From Ditylenchus dipsaci (Eukaryota > Nematoda > Chromadorea > Rhabditida > Anguinidae), in the NCBI GenBank assembly GCA_004194705.1, contig SADC01001217.1, positions 186,001 to 250,000 of the forward strand: a stretch of DNA of 64,000 nt, given 5' to 3'. Position 1 is the first letter of the stretch; the number at the start of each line of letters is the position of its first letter. The notes beneath the pieces are model-generated. The model searched no databases, was not told where the DNA came from, and saw only the letters and a program-made list of their open reading frames with translations. Below are positions 33,201 to 43,580 of this stretch, piece after piece. Made by a program: the position numbers and the translations under genes.

Positions 33201-35994
33201 CTTTAACTCATCAAAAGTTCAATTCAGGATTAAGCCCTTTAACAACGTCTTAGCCCTGTGTTATAGCGCAGTTCAAGAGCTACAAGGCCCATTTTACAGA
33301 ATTAGTTTTTTAAAATCTGAGTGTTGAGATATGGTCTTCTTTGAAAAATTAAACTCTTGAAAAATGACCAAAATCCAACTTTTTTTTTATATTTTTTGTT
33401 ATTTTTCAGAAAAATTTGTTTTCTTTAAGGGGTTATATCTCAACACTCAGGTTTTTAAAAAACTAATTCTGTAAAATTGGTCTTGTAGCTCTTGAACTGC
33501 GCTACAACACAGGGCTAAGACGTTGTTAAAGGGCTTAATCCTGAATTGAACTTTTGATGAGTTAAGTGAGGAAAATGCATGTCCACATCTTAAAATGACC
33601 TCACATGTGTTTGGAGCCAATAATGACTTTCCCGAAATACTCCAATGAAACTTTACATACTATTCGAAAGAGAATGAATAGAGCTACAACACCTAAATTA
33701 CAAAATTTTCATGTAGCAATCTTTGAGCTCTTAATAAGGAGCTCAAAAGTCGGTTCCGAACTTTTTGTACACCCGTTAGTATTTAAACCTGTCAACCAGA
33801 AAGCGTCCTTCGAAATTCAAAAATGCCTTGGTTGTTCTGAGGGTTTTCAATACTTTACTAGCCTTCTTATTTAAATTTCTGACCTATAGGCTCGAGATCT
33901 CAACAGATTTGATTTAAAGTCGGCTATTCAATCTGACCAAACTCCACCTGACGAGTGAAAATCGATTTAGAATTAAAATTGTGCTTTAAAAGGCGAAAAA
34001 GTTAAGGATGAGGGTTGCAGTGTTAAATAAATTTTTTTATCATTTAGAAATCTCTTTTACAACAAACGACTTTGATGTGTAATATATTCACTGATGGCTT
34101 CTACTCCTATGACCAAAAGCTGACACATATATTTTCCAAATGGATGGACACCAGCCAAGATGAAATCAATTTGTATCTCTGATACAGCCGAAGACGAAAA
34201 GTAAAACTTTTTTCAAGGTTTTCTCAGCATTTATGTTTCTTCTTTTGTGTCTATTGATGAACTCTGCAAGAACATAAGTTTCGGTCCGATTTTTATTATT
34301 TGTAAAAAAAAATCTTCGGTTCATTGATCTCAAAATGATCATTTTTGAATACATTTTTATGTTTTATTACGATAGAACAATTATTTCTATATTTTTCTTC
34401 TTTTAAAGCAGTACTCCTAAGTTCGTTGATTAAGGCAATCTTGCAGATAATAAATATATTTGCTGACTTTATGTTTTCAGCTGATTTATCAAATAGACAA
34501 AAAGGCATACATTAATTTAGGTCAAATTTTTAATATTAACTTTTCGAGACAGAAAATGTTAAACAGCAGCTTTTTATCGTTTCAATTAGAATAGATTTTG
34601 AGGTGGTTTACGATAAATTGCTAAAATTGCACTGCAAATTTATTTCAACCGACCCTGCTCAGAGGCAATATAGTTATCTCGGCATTTTGGACGTTTATGC
34701 GGCTTGGTGACAAATGAGGGCTAATAAAGGCCAACAAGACATTTGCAGATTTATTTGAGCAGTTGAAACTTTTGCTTTTTCAATGTATCCCGTCATGTGC
34801 AAACAAAAAATGCATATTGATCAGAGCTGCTATCTCAAAATTTTGAAAAAAGGACATTTGGGAAAAAAGACGTTTTGACCACTTTTGAAGAAAAAAGCGC
34901 ATTTTATCTAGTGCTTACTGCAATTTTGAAGCGAGAAAAAAGATTTTGACTATAATAAAAGAAGATTTGGGATTTCAAAAAAAAGACTAATCTTTTTAAA
35001 AAAGACATATAGCAGCCCTGATATCGATAGTAAATTACCGTCATTGACTTCCCGACATTAACAGCTGCGACATTTTGCATATAGACATTTGCAGACACTA
35101 CTTTTACATATCAGACAAATGCAGACCGACATTTGCAGTCTGTCAATTGTAGGCCGACAATAACAAACTATTTATTTGAGCAAGCGACATTTTCAGAACA
35201 AAATTTTGAAACCCATATTTACAGATGTGACATTTGTAGATCGACAGTCGCATTCTCATACGAGGCATTTGCAGACCCACATCCGTAAACGCGATGTTTG
35301 CAGATTGACATTTGTTCTTTTACAGGGCAAAGCGACATTTACAGCTAGCTTTTGACATTACTTTACACTTTTGAGTTGCTAAAAAAACAAGATTCAACCC
35401 AAAACTCAAAAAAGGTGGCACTTTTCAGCCAAAAAGTGGCACATTTAATTCTCTTACTTTTCGAAGTTAGGATCCTTAGTCATATTTGTGTGAAGTTTGT
35501 GTATGACTGATTAAAAGTCCTACCAAAAAAGTTTAGATTTCGAGCACAGTTGCAAAAAGGGCTTTTTTCTGTTGTTATGAATCCACTTAAACGCGTAGGA
35601 CTAAATCTGAAGAATATGTCTTGCTAAAAGCTATCATCTTCACTAGCTCAGGTAATTTATTAAATTCTTCAGCTAAAAAATTTTAAATTTCAGCGCCAGA
35701 TGATTTAGACCAAAAAGATAGATCACTTCTAAAAAAAGAGTCTCAGCGATACTCCAAATACTTTTGCACATTTGCAGACTCAATTAGGAACATTAGCTGG
35801 AGCTAAAAAGTTTGTCGATGTTCTTTTGTTAGTTTCGTGCATTTCAAAAGCTGTAGGTTGTGTTATTTGAACTTTCACTGCAGTTTATTTAGTTTTAGGC
35901 TGAAACGACAAAAGAATATCAAGCCTTTTTTCTTTACATCTTTGTTTTAAAAACTGATTATACTCCATATGTCTATTCTGTTCTAAATAATTAG
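21226..35994 (+). CDS. Nuclear hormone receptor (nematode NHR type)
   Basis: Recognised exons: 21226-21343, 21386-21468, 21668-21837, 28751-28933, 31616-31766, 34048-34200, 35599-35651, 35694-35852, 35899-35994, about 388 residues. Zinc finger 1 is CLVCG...[10 protein letters not shown] followed by RSIFRR; finger 2 has YSC and ends [15 protein letters not shown], the classic DBD end. The ligand-binding half shows [13 protein letters not shown] (helix 3), [22 protein letters not shown] (helix 8) and [11 protein letters not shown]. It should be a DNA-binding transcription factor in the nucleus. Finger 1 has one extra residue between its cysteine pairs. Five single-base faults (near 21420, 31677, 31740, 34133, 35755), all in runs, must be allowed for; with them every junction phase closes. 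Introns reach 6.9 kb and are full of repeats. The 5' end is uncertain (see 19831). Confidence 0.85.
22207..22293 (+). other. Possible alternative terminal exon of the receptor
   Basis: After TTTTTTTCAG an open frame of 28 codons in phase 0 (starting QGLEFPIKS) ends in TAA. Joined to the exon ending at 21837 it would give a DNA-binding-domain-only protein. The main model instead joins 21837 to 28751 in the same phase. It may be a real short isoform or chance. Confidence 0.3.
22488..23000 (-). pseudogene. Mitochondrial citrate synthase pseudogene
   Basis: The minus strand carries collinear but broken citrate synthase sequence: [91 protein letters not shown]. There are several frameshifts, in-frame stops (for example a TAG after KSE and another in place of the Trp before AVRGDLP) and a deletion of about 30 codons between EHNKK and ETSVLDP, which removes the conserved YGGMRG region. 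It stops before the catalytic histidines. No intron interrupts about 500 bp of homology, so a processed copy is likely. AATAAA on the same strand lies about 40 nt past the homology. It sits antisense in the nuclear receptor intron. Confidence 0.8.
23001..23346 (-). CDS. Basic low-complexity frame upstream of the pseudogene
   Basis: An ATG at 23346 opens a basic stretch ([15 protein letters not shown]) followed by two possible introns of about 52 and 63 nt with GTAAGC/TTTCAG and GTAATC/TTGTAG borders, then [12 protein letters not shown]. The two candidate introns share an unusual TTTTACCTTACT block, suggesting a local duplication. It may be a short nuclear or RNA-binding protein, or the fused 5' end of the citrate synthase copy. 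No family recognised. Confidence 0.25.
24655..25112 (+). repeat. About 165-bp tandem repeat, three units
   Basis: Three units each carry AGGTACTCC...(G)GATATCCACCTGACCAGG, a GATTTTGG/GGTAAAATCGCAATTT block and ATGATAGGATGGTT. Related units, about 190 bp, are found at 47610-47900. The small palindrome CCACCTGACCAGGTGG is the most conserved part. It behaves as a satellite-like family present at two loci. Confidence 0.65.
25229..26220. mobile_element. Element with inverted TTCTAGCGTCAAAATACG arrays
   Basis: About ten units of TTCTAGCGTCAAAATAC(G) occupy 25236-25445; about six complementary units occupy 26088-26213. Outside them CTTGAAAAGGGGTGGTACTTT and AGTATTACTCCTTGAAAAG are a terminal inverted pair. 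The internal 640 bp hold minus-strand frames (see 25672). Confidence 0.7.
25672..26009 (-). CDS. Unknown frame carried inside the repeat-ended element
   Basis: From an ATG at 26009 a 55-codon frame ([16 protein letters not shown]...) overlaps a second frame from 25911 with a strong hydrophobic segment ([15 protein letters not shown]) and reads to 25672. One base shift would join them into a protein with a hydrophilic start and one membrane span. It is enclosed by the inverted repeat arrays, so it may be a captured host fragment. No family recognised. Confidence 0.25.
26827..27080 (+). repeat. CCTCGCCTA minisatellite
   Basis: About 20 imperfect copies of a 9-11 bp unit (TCGCCTACC, TCGCCTATC) lie in tandem. 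It gives long open frames rich in Leu, Pro, Ser and Tyr on the plus strand, which are artefacts of the repeat. It lies in the receptor intron. Confidence 0.8.
29519..30583. mobile_element. Element with inverted GAAATTTGCCAAAAC arrays
   Basis: GGCTGGGGGAAACTTGCC leads into about nine units of a 14-15 bp repeat (GAAATTTGCCAAAAC) at 29535-29655; the inverted array occupies 30430-30570 and ends GCAAGTTTCCCCTAGCC. Inside is a palindromic MITE (29873-30213) with ends near AACCAAACCAAGTGGTCG. A third, partly duplicated block at 30630-31357 repeats the same order, so a tandem duplication of part of the element is likely. Confidence 0.7.
30630..31357. repeat. Duplicated half of the GAAATTTGCC element
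   Basis: It contains a second copy of the AACCAAACCAAGTGG palindrome (about 30640-30985) and a second inverted GCAAATTTCG array (31205-31345), closed by GCAAGTTTCCCCTAGCC. Order and orientation match 29873-30583. Confidence 0.6.
31358..31480. mobile_element. Tigger/pogo-type MITE, short
   Basis: CAGTCAATCCTCGATTTAAC at the left and GTTAAATCGAGGGTTGACTG at the right are inverted copies. TA follows the right end; the left edge abuts the preceding element. Confidence 0.6.
32109..32371. mobile_element. TA-flanked MITE with CAGGGTGTCGCAAAATTACG ends
   Basis: CAGGGTGTCGCAAAATTACG and GTATTTTGCGACACCCTG form inverted ends, both bordered by TA. End type and TA duplication resemble mariner/Tc1-type elements, and the first bases match the HTH-encoding element at 51643-52207. 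Confidence 0.7.
32632..32876. mobile_element. MITE with TACCGTATTTCC ends, copy 1
   Basis: TACCGTATTTCCTGTAATAA and its inverse at the right border 245 bp. The internal CTCGAGATTTTCGGGTGCTC and GCCGCCTTATTAGAGG blocks are shared, in the opposite orientation, with 63358-63614. Confidence 0.7.
32993..33777. mobile_element. Long-arm inverted repeat element
   Basis: Two arms of about 350 bp (starting AACGGGTGTACCAAAGTTCG) are inverted and nearly identical, with a small AT-rich loop around 33370-33420. AGT on each side could be a 3-bp duplication. Transcribed through the receptor intron it would fold into a long hairpin RNA. No coding capacity. Confidence 0.75.
34733..35350 (+). repeat. Degenerate GACATTTGCAG array
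   Basis: The 11-bp motif GACATTTGCAG and close variants appear more than a dozen times with irregular spacing in the receptor intron between 34200 and 35599. It may be an eroded minisatellite or a cluster of repeated protein-binding sites. Confidence 0.5.
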
Positions 35995-37633
35995 CATTCA
36001 TAGTGCCTTTTCAAAGAAATTCACGAACAGTTTTTAAATTTTTTACAATATCTACATTAAAGTTGTGTTCTTACTGGTTACAAACTTTTAACAAGCAGCC
36101 TTTATTTCAAAATTTGTGTTTTATTTGAGACCCGAATCTTTATAATTTTCAAGATTTCTCGTCAAAATGGCACTGTTTGACCAAATGTCTTTTATTTTAT
36201 AAAAATGTCCATTATTTTGAAATTATGAGTTTAGAGCCCTGGTTATAGTGTAAGTTAGATATGACCACAAGTTTCCCTTTGGATATAATTTTTCGTAGCT
36301 CTTGTCGTTTTCTTGTCATCCGCAACAGTTTTTTAACTCTATATGAGAATAGGACGGTTTTTTTTTCGATCCATGTTGTTTTTCGCGCATCGTGTTAAAA
36401 TTTACACTTTGATCGCGGCCCGTCAAAATTTGAATTTTATAGCATTAGAGAACTTTCGTGCCAAAACCAATTCCCAAAAAATTTTTGATTTCTTTTCTTT
36501 TTCTGGTCGCGAATTTTTCTTATCGCTGTGAACTTGTAGTATTTGGTCTCAAAAAACTTGATGTATTTTCAGCTTTTGAATGACACCAAATATGCAGTAG
36601 CAAAAATAATAATAGCGCTAGACTTATCAATTTACACTTCCCATAATAGTTTTGGAAAAACAACGAGCACTTTCCCGAGTTTGGAACTTTTTTCACCTAT
36701 GTTTATTTTAATTTATTCCATGTTTAAATGAAAGAGCAGTGTTTTTCTAAATCGCAAATCAATTTTTTTACGAAAATTTGACCTATTTACAGTTTTTCCG
36801 AGCTACTTGTAGTTTTTTTAACTAATGCTGAGCAATTTTTTGACCAAGAACTCTACAAAAATTCGTTTTTAGAAACGAAATTAGTTTCTTTATCTAAATT
36901 TGATAAGATCTGGTCAAAATTGCTAGTTTTCTGAAATATGATCATTTTGAGTGACCACCCTAAATTTAGACCACTGGATTCCTAATGATTGTATTATAGC
37001 TTTCGGCAACATTTCAATCACATCTTATCTTAAAAAAAGTAAACCTTGTGTTACTATTCATTTTGCACGCTTTTTTGTATACGAATTTGCAAAAAAACGT
37101 AAATAATACCGAAAAAAGTGGGAAAAACTCGAATTGCGCCAAAAATATTCGAAAACTACCTGAAAATCTTGGCGCTCTGTTAGTTTCAAAGTGCTATCAA
37201 GTTCAAATTTTGATGGGCCGTGAGATGTATTGTTGATGTTATCATAGTTAGGAATCAAAACAGGGGCAAAAAACGCGAAAATTACAGCAGGGAGATAAAA
37301 AAAGCATATTTTTCTCGCTGCTTTTTTGCATTGAGTGTATTGTTTAGAAATAAGGATTGTGTAGACGGTGCATGTACCAACTTTATTGAGGCCAGTTTCA
37401 TATCGAAAAACAATCTTTTTAATGTGCCGGAAAAGTAGAACTTTCGAAAAAAAATGGACTGCAATGCACTTGAACTGGTCAAAATTACAGAAACTTGTGT
37501 TTAAAATTCTAATAGAACTATTTTTAACTTAAAATGTGCTTTATTCTAACTAATTTAAAAATTGTCGTACTTTCGTGATTTATATTTCAACTTTTTTATG
37601 TGTGTTATATTGGTTCTAAGATTTGGTATTTAA
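35995..37633. other. Spacer between receptor and CAP gene
   Basis: No gene seen. It is AT-rich, with a segment near 36110-36240 (ATGTCTTTTATTTTATAAAA...AGAGCCCTGG) related to repeats near 34840 and 49090. Confidence 0.5.
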
Positions 37634-39964
37634 TTAACCGCTTCTACGTCTGGTGGTAGTGGCTCGTCGAGTGGCAGTTGTTCGTGCAGTAGTAGCTCTT
37701 GCTGTACTGGGTCTTGCAGTTGAAGCTGCAGCAGAAGAACCTGTAGAGTTGGATGCAGTTGAGCTTGCTACAGCTGTAGTGGAGCACAGTCCTAGGCTAG
37801 CATTGCAGAAAGAGTTAGCAATGGTGGTGCAGTCAGCGTTTGCGGTGCAAGGATTGCCTGCTTCGTAAATGTTCGAACCAATGAAGTTCCCTCTGAATAA
37901 TAGTAATACAGTCGAACCTTGATCTAACGACACTCTCAAAATAATTTGGTTGGTTTCAGACAAATCAGACAACGACACTCGATTCAACTACACCCTCTAT
38001 TTAACGACACATTTTTCCAGTCCCTAGTAAGTGAAAAACCCTCGATTTAAAAGACCATAGCCGTCGCCCACAACGAGAATTTCAAATGTTTGAATTGGCG
38101 CGGGACAGTTCTCTTTCGTCTCGCACTGTACTCTTTTGACTTGCTTCGAATGACTTAAAAGAGTACAATGAAAGACGAAAGAGAACTGTCCCGCGCGAAC
38201 TCAAACATTTGACATTCTCGTTGTCGGCGACGGATATGCTCCTTAACTCACTTTTCTGTCTCAACTCAAAAAAGCTTTTATTTTAATTTTGTAACCACTG
38301 TAGACTTCTTTTAGTATGATCTGATTTTACTGGAGCTTAAAAATCAAAAACATAAAAAGCAAAGAGAATTCAACTCCAAATTCATAAACTATGTGTCAAA
38401 TTTAATCACATGTTGAATGAAAAAACGTGTAATAAACTTTGAAGCCAAAAAATTTTCGACAATTTTTTTGATATTGGTTGATATCTTCCAATAAGCTTGG
38501 AATAATTTATACAATAATAATTTAACTGTTTGCAAAGATCCTTAATAAATTGTTTCATTTAATTAATAATTTTTTGTTATTGGAAAAAGAGCTCGATATA
38601 CACACATTAGGTAATGGTTTACCGACACTGACAACAACTCCAGCATAAGAACATCCTACTAAAATATTAATCTGAATCCGATTCCATGAAGTGTCGTTAT
38701 ATCGAGCGTTGACTAAACTTACTCATTCCGTTAAATGTTTAAATAAAACCTTAATTTGTTGGTGAATGACTATGATATTTATGACTATAACTTTTATATT
38801 TATGAAAAAACTCGATTTAACGACAGTTAACTTGCTTTTTGATCAAAGGACCCTTAATTTAACGCCACTTTTTGGCGGTCTTTAGAGTGTCGTTAAATCG
38901 AGGTATGACTGTAAGACAATAAAAAGTGTTGGAATTTCGAATTTTTTAAAAGTAACTCACGGAGGACTGTACTGACACACCACAATAGTCATTGGGCTGC
39001 TGGCGTTGGGACACCATGTCACACCGCATCCAATTTGAATGGTATTGCCCCAAGCCATTTGTGACCAATGACCCACTCCACTGTTAAACACATCCATAGT
39101 GAAAAGCAAGTTGGCATTGCTTCCGCTTTCAGCCAACTCGCCCCACCACAATTGGATGCATCGGTCAAAGCTGGTGCTAGAATAAAAAACGCGCAATTGT
39201 TTTTAAATTTGAAAAAATATGTTACTAAAGGCTTGGTTAGAAAAAGAAGCATAGAGGTTCTCCCTTTATCTTCAGCGCCAGAGTGTTCGAAAACACAGCC
39301 ATTAGCCCAATTCTGAGCACTTGTTTCTAATGAAGTGCTATAAGTCTGAAATTTAAGGATTCTTAATTTTGAATAAAAACAGAAAAAACTACCAGTTGAT
39401 ATATATTTTTGCCCTTGGGCATGGCATTGTTATTCTTGTCAACGGCTTTGCCAAGAGCCAATTGAGAGCGGAAATTATTGTGTGCATTTAATACAGTAGT
39501 TCTTTCGCTAGCGCTTAATGCGGTGGTTCCTACAAAAATAATTTTCCTTTTATAAAAAAACTATACTGGAAATATTGTCTTTGGAAAAATTATGCCAACA
39601 GCAAACTGGGTATATCGAAAAATTCTCAGACGTCTTTAGCAAGTATTGGGTCGAAAAAACCCTTGGACCTGATGCATAAAACTCATAATATTTTATGTTT
39701 ACTGGGTTCTAGAGCCTTAAGTTGACCTGATCAGCATTTGTTGAAATTTTTAGGCTTGAACAATTTTTAGGCTTGAACAATTTTTTGAAGGGGTATGAAG
39801 AAAGAATAAGGAAAAAATGGATTTTTTCAGAAAAAGCTGGAGAATAGCACCCTGAATAGCTAATCACTAAAATATTCAATGATACAGAATGTTATTTTTA
39901 AGACTTCTCGAAAAACTTTACCTGTCAGCAAGCAGCTTAGCGTAATTAATGATAAACTAAGCAT
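37634..39964 (-). CDS. Secreted CAP/SCP-domain protein with nematode six-Cys module
   Basis: Exons 39922-39964, 39393-39529, 39226-39345, 38961-39176, 37634-37892 give about 258 residues. A signal peptide (MLSLSLITLSCLLTG) precedes a CAP domain: LNAHNNFRSQLA, YSTSLETSAQNWANGC, EHSGA, ENLYAS, GHWSQMAWG and CQYSPPGN. The last exon adds NPCTANADCTT...CNASLGLC, the short cysteine module common after CAP domains in nematodes, and a Thr/Ala/Arg/Ser-rich tail probably open to O-glycosylation. Such proteins are secreted; their molecular role is not settled by sequence. The third exon lacks one base in AAAGGGAGAAC (needed for GENLYAS) and one more before its donor; with both the phases close. AATAAA lies about 90 nt past the stop. 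The large last intron holds a Tigger-like element. Confidence 0.85.
37909..38911. mobile_element. Tigger/pogo-like non-autonomous element in CAP intron
   Basis: CAGTCGAACCTTGATCTAAC and GTTAAATCGAGGTATGACTG are inverted ends with TA on both sides. It fills nearly the whole last intron. It carries a perfect-looking 180-bp palindrome at 38058-38241 (GGCGCGGGACAGTTCTCTTT and inverse) that may be a second nested MITE. Confidence 0.75.
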
Positions 39965-40694
39965 TTTTAAAGTAGAAAATATCACAAAGTTATCAAAAAA
40001 GTGAATTTAACTGTGAAAATTCAGCCTTTTATATATGAAGAAAAACGAGTAACTTATAGAGAAAAATATTTAAAATTGTTCAAATAAGGATCAAGAGCAA
40101 AGTATTATGGTAAATAAAAAATAATAAAAGCGCTCATTAGACAATAATAAGCAGTATATCATGCGATCACAGTGTTTAATCACCTGCCGAAAATGCCTTT
40201 GTTACGCACGAGAAGTAAAATGCGTTTAGTTAGCTATATCGGTTAGACTTTTAATTTTAACTGTTTCAGGTAAACAAAGCTTGAAAATCTTAATGTATTT
40301 TTCAAAGGTCTAAAGAGATGGTGAGGTGATAATAATTATGAGTAGACATCAGTGAAGAAAACTCGTCCTAATCTGGAGCGAGGAATATAAGGATGAATTG
40401 CGAGCAGTTAAAAGGTAAAAAATAGCGTTGAATTGTAGATTGCACCTTGTTTTGGGATTCTCATCCTAATTTTGTGATCAAATCTCGTATTCGCCTTCGA
40501 AAAGAAGTGTGTACCAAAAAAAACCAAACTATGCTTTTTTATAGAATGGATAAAAAATTTCCGGAAAGAAGACATCTTCGGGTAAAACAGCAGTTGAAGA
40601 TAGGTAATTTTCACCTATTCCTAACCACCTGTGATTTGAACAAAATATGTACGTTAGTTGCTTAAATTTGTGTACCACCTGGGAGTGTAATACC
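39965..40694. other. Upstream region of CAP gene
   Basis: No gene seen. The presumed promoter of the CAP gene lies in the first few hundred bases, without an obvious motif. Confidence 0.4.
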
Positions 40695-41578
40695 CAGGGT
40701 TCGACAAATGTGCCCGAAAAGGCACATTTCAGGTCACATCGTATTTTTGAAAAAATATGTGCCCTACAAAGGGACAATGTGCCCTTTGTAGGGCAAATAT
40801 TTTTGGCGCAAAATTTATTTGCCCTTTTTAGGGCACATATTTTTGGCGCAAAATTTATGTGCCCTTTTTAGGGCACATTATCTGAAAAGTGTGCCCTTTT
40901 CAAGACATAATGTGCCCTTTTAAATTTTTAAGTTTTTGTCAATTTTTTCACGTTTTTTCTATTTTTTTGTGTTTTTTACAGTTTTTATTAATATTTCGGC
41001 CTATACATTGTGAAAATAACAAGCATTGAATTAGTTTGTTGATAAGCAGCGATTCAAACATACAATTGTGTTACACGTCCATTAAATTTTCAACATTATT
41101 AAATTCGTCTATTTCTGGCAACATATTATTAAGAAATAGTGATTGCACACATATATGTCTAGAAATTGTTTCAGATTTTAGTCGATTGCTTGGAAGATTT
41201 AAATGTTAACTATTAATAGATAGTTAAAACTGAAAAAGCCATCTTTTGACCGAAAATCACTAACTTTCAGGTTAAAATTAAAATGCTGATTTTTGTTGGG
41301 CAGAAAAAACTTTTTCGGGGCATATTTATTCTTTCTTTCGCGCAAATTTTGGTTTTGACAATTCTTTGTTTGATTTTCTAACCTTTTTCTAAACGTGAAA
41401 GCCCCATTTTGTAGCTCTTCGATTCTGGTTTGTGAGAAAGTATTTTTGATTGCAACATTAATTTAAAAAAGTAGGCTAAAATTAAACTTACCCCTTAAAA
41501 GTCTGAATTTCCCCCTCTATTTTCTGACTTAAAATACGACTTTTCTAACCAAATTTCTAATAACAATAATTTCAACAA

Positions 41579-42815
41579 TCAAATCATAGTGAAAAAATTG
41601 GTTAGTTTCTTCTGAATTAGGTTCTTGGCGCGGAATTGATAAATGGCATCGTCCAATGCATCGCTGTGTTTGAGAATGTTATGATCGGCAAAGTTCTTCT
41701 CGACGAATCGGCGCACTGTGTCCATGGCTCGAGCTGCTTCCATACACTTGACCGGCGGTTTCACGGGATCTTCCTCTTCTTCGTCGATATCAATTGACTC
41801 ATTGACGCTGTCCTGACTGTCGGCATTCTTGGAGCATTCATCCACAATCTCCTCTAGCGAGAGAGCACCGTCTGGAACACTAACACGAAAAATTAATCGA
41901 AACTGGGGTCGAAACCTGTGATCACGTCATCGTCCACGTGCATGTACTCGAACATTTCAGCTTCTTCATTGATCTTATCGAGGTCTTGCAGTCGAGCCCA
42001 GGCGAGTAGCAGTTCGTCCACAGCAAAGTGTTCTTCTTCTGTTGGTGACTCTTCATTGAAAGCGGCATGCCTAAACAGTTCTTGATCGTTTCCGGCTTGA
42101 CTTCTTCCCATACTTTCCGAAGAAGGTGTAGTGCATTCAGAAGGTTAAAGAGGTAGTCTCGCTTCTGGTCGATGGCTTTGATCCGAGCTTGGAGCAGGAA
42201 CCGGCGACAGTGCACCTTGACATTTTGGATGATTCCTTGGTCCATCGGCTTAAAGGAGTTGTGTGAATAAAAGTACATCAAAAACACAAACCTGACTTAT
42301 CGCAGTTGTATTCGGAGGAAGAATTTCACCGTAATGTTTGAGAGTTTCAGCTTTGCTGGATGTGCAGAGCAATTGTCGATGTAGAGCAGCACTTTTCGAT
42401 CGTCCTTCTTCAACTTCTTATTCCATGCTTTCAACCACGTTTCGAATGCAACTCCTGTACATATAAATAAAAGGTGAAAAAAGAATGAAAATCGTACCCG
42501 TCATCCACGCCTTCTTGTTTGCTATGTATTCCACTGGCACGAAGGCGTTCTTGAAGCATCTTGGCTTTTCTGACCTCCCAATCACTAACAGCGGAAGTTT
42601 TTCAGTCCGTGTCATGTTCGCGCCGACCAGGACAGTGATTCGCTCTTTCGACTTTCTCCCACTAACGCATTTCTCACCTAAAACGACACTGATAACATTG
42701 AAGCAAAGTTTATATAGACACCTACCTTTGAATGACATCGTTTTATTTGGAAGCAATTGCCAGAAAAGAGCCTTATTGCTCTGTGAGCAACAAAAAAACT
42801 TTGAAGATTTTTGAA
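41579..42815 (-). CDS. Tigger/pogo-like DDE transposase, 5' truncated
   Basis: Exons 42726-about 42815, 42498-42677, 42292-42454 and 42248 downward are joined by GT-AG introns of 45-49 nt. Motifs follow the Tigger/CENP-B order: LLPNKTMSFKG, SGRKSKERITVLVGAN, TEKLPLLVIGRSEKPRCFK, the second catalytic Asp in YIDNCSAH, PPNTTAISQ, PMDQGIIQNVK, and an acidic C-terminal tail ending KLTNFF. The DNA-binding N-terminus and the first catalytic Asp region are missing. Single-base losses (near 42320 in the run before LPPN, and near 42073 before RHAAF) break the frame, and the left TIR was not found. It is probably a dead insertion inside the hAT-like element. Confidence 0.8.
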
Positions 42816-42819
42816 TCCA

Positions 42820-43031
42820 TTTTCATGGTGGTGCCACTATATCGAGGTTATTTTTCTCATTGGGTACCGAGCACGGGGGTCCACTAAATCGAAGGTGCCA
42901 CTAAAACGAGGTGCCACTAAATCGGGGTAAAGTTTGTTGAGTTTCACTGCCGGCTAACCAAATCGCCATCAGGGTGCCACTAAATCGAGGTGCCACTAAA
43001 TCGGGGTGCCGCTAAATCGAGGTTCGACTGT
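42820..43031. repeat. TIR and GGTGCCACTAAATCG repeats of the Tigger insertion
   Basis: At least six copies of a 15-bp unit (GGTGCCACTAAATCGAG and variants) lead to CGAGGTTCGACTGTA, the inverse of the CAGTCGAACCTCG end. This marks the transposase's 5' terminus. Confidence 0.7.
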
Positions 43032-43580
43032 AGAAAACGCAAAACCAAAGTTTGCGCCGGAAAAAAAATTGAATTCGCACCAGAAAAGATACTTTTCGCA
43101 CTAAAAAATCAATATATTTGAAAAGTCGTTTCTGCTCGAGTCAGAGAACTAAATACATGGCTCGCTAATATGATTACTTTTGTAATGTTCGCCTTCCAAA
43201 TTTCTGATATTATATAGAAACTTTATAATATTTTACCAGTTTTCTAGCTTGACAATTTTTCGAGGTGCGTATTCAAAAAAAACCCCCATCTGCGAGCCCA
43301 GATAAAAAAATCTGAAAAGTTTCTTTTCAAAAACATTAAGCTGTCGGGTAGCCCTGCCAGTCTTGTTTCTAACAGCGTGTCATCTGTTGCAATTAAAAAC
43401 AAAAGTCGCACCACTACCTGACCGGTTTCATTTAAAAACAATTATTTAAGTCACTATGGAGCTACTTAACTTCTCTTTCTGAAACTAAAAAAGATGGGAC
43501 TTTTCAGCAAAAGAACAGCTTGCATCATTCATAAAAAGGCCATTTTTCTTTTTCGACTTTTAAAAAACGAGTAAATTCAG

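Noticed and set aside
33605..33874. 89-codon plus-strand frame
   Set aside because: Mostly the right arm of the 32993-33777 hairpin.
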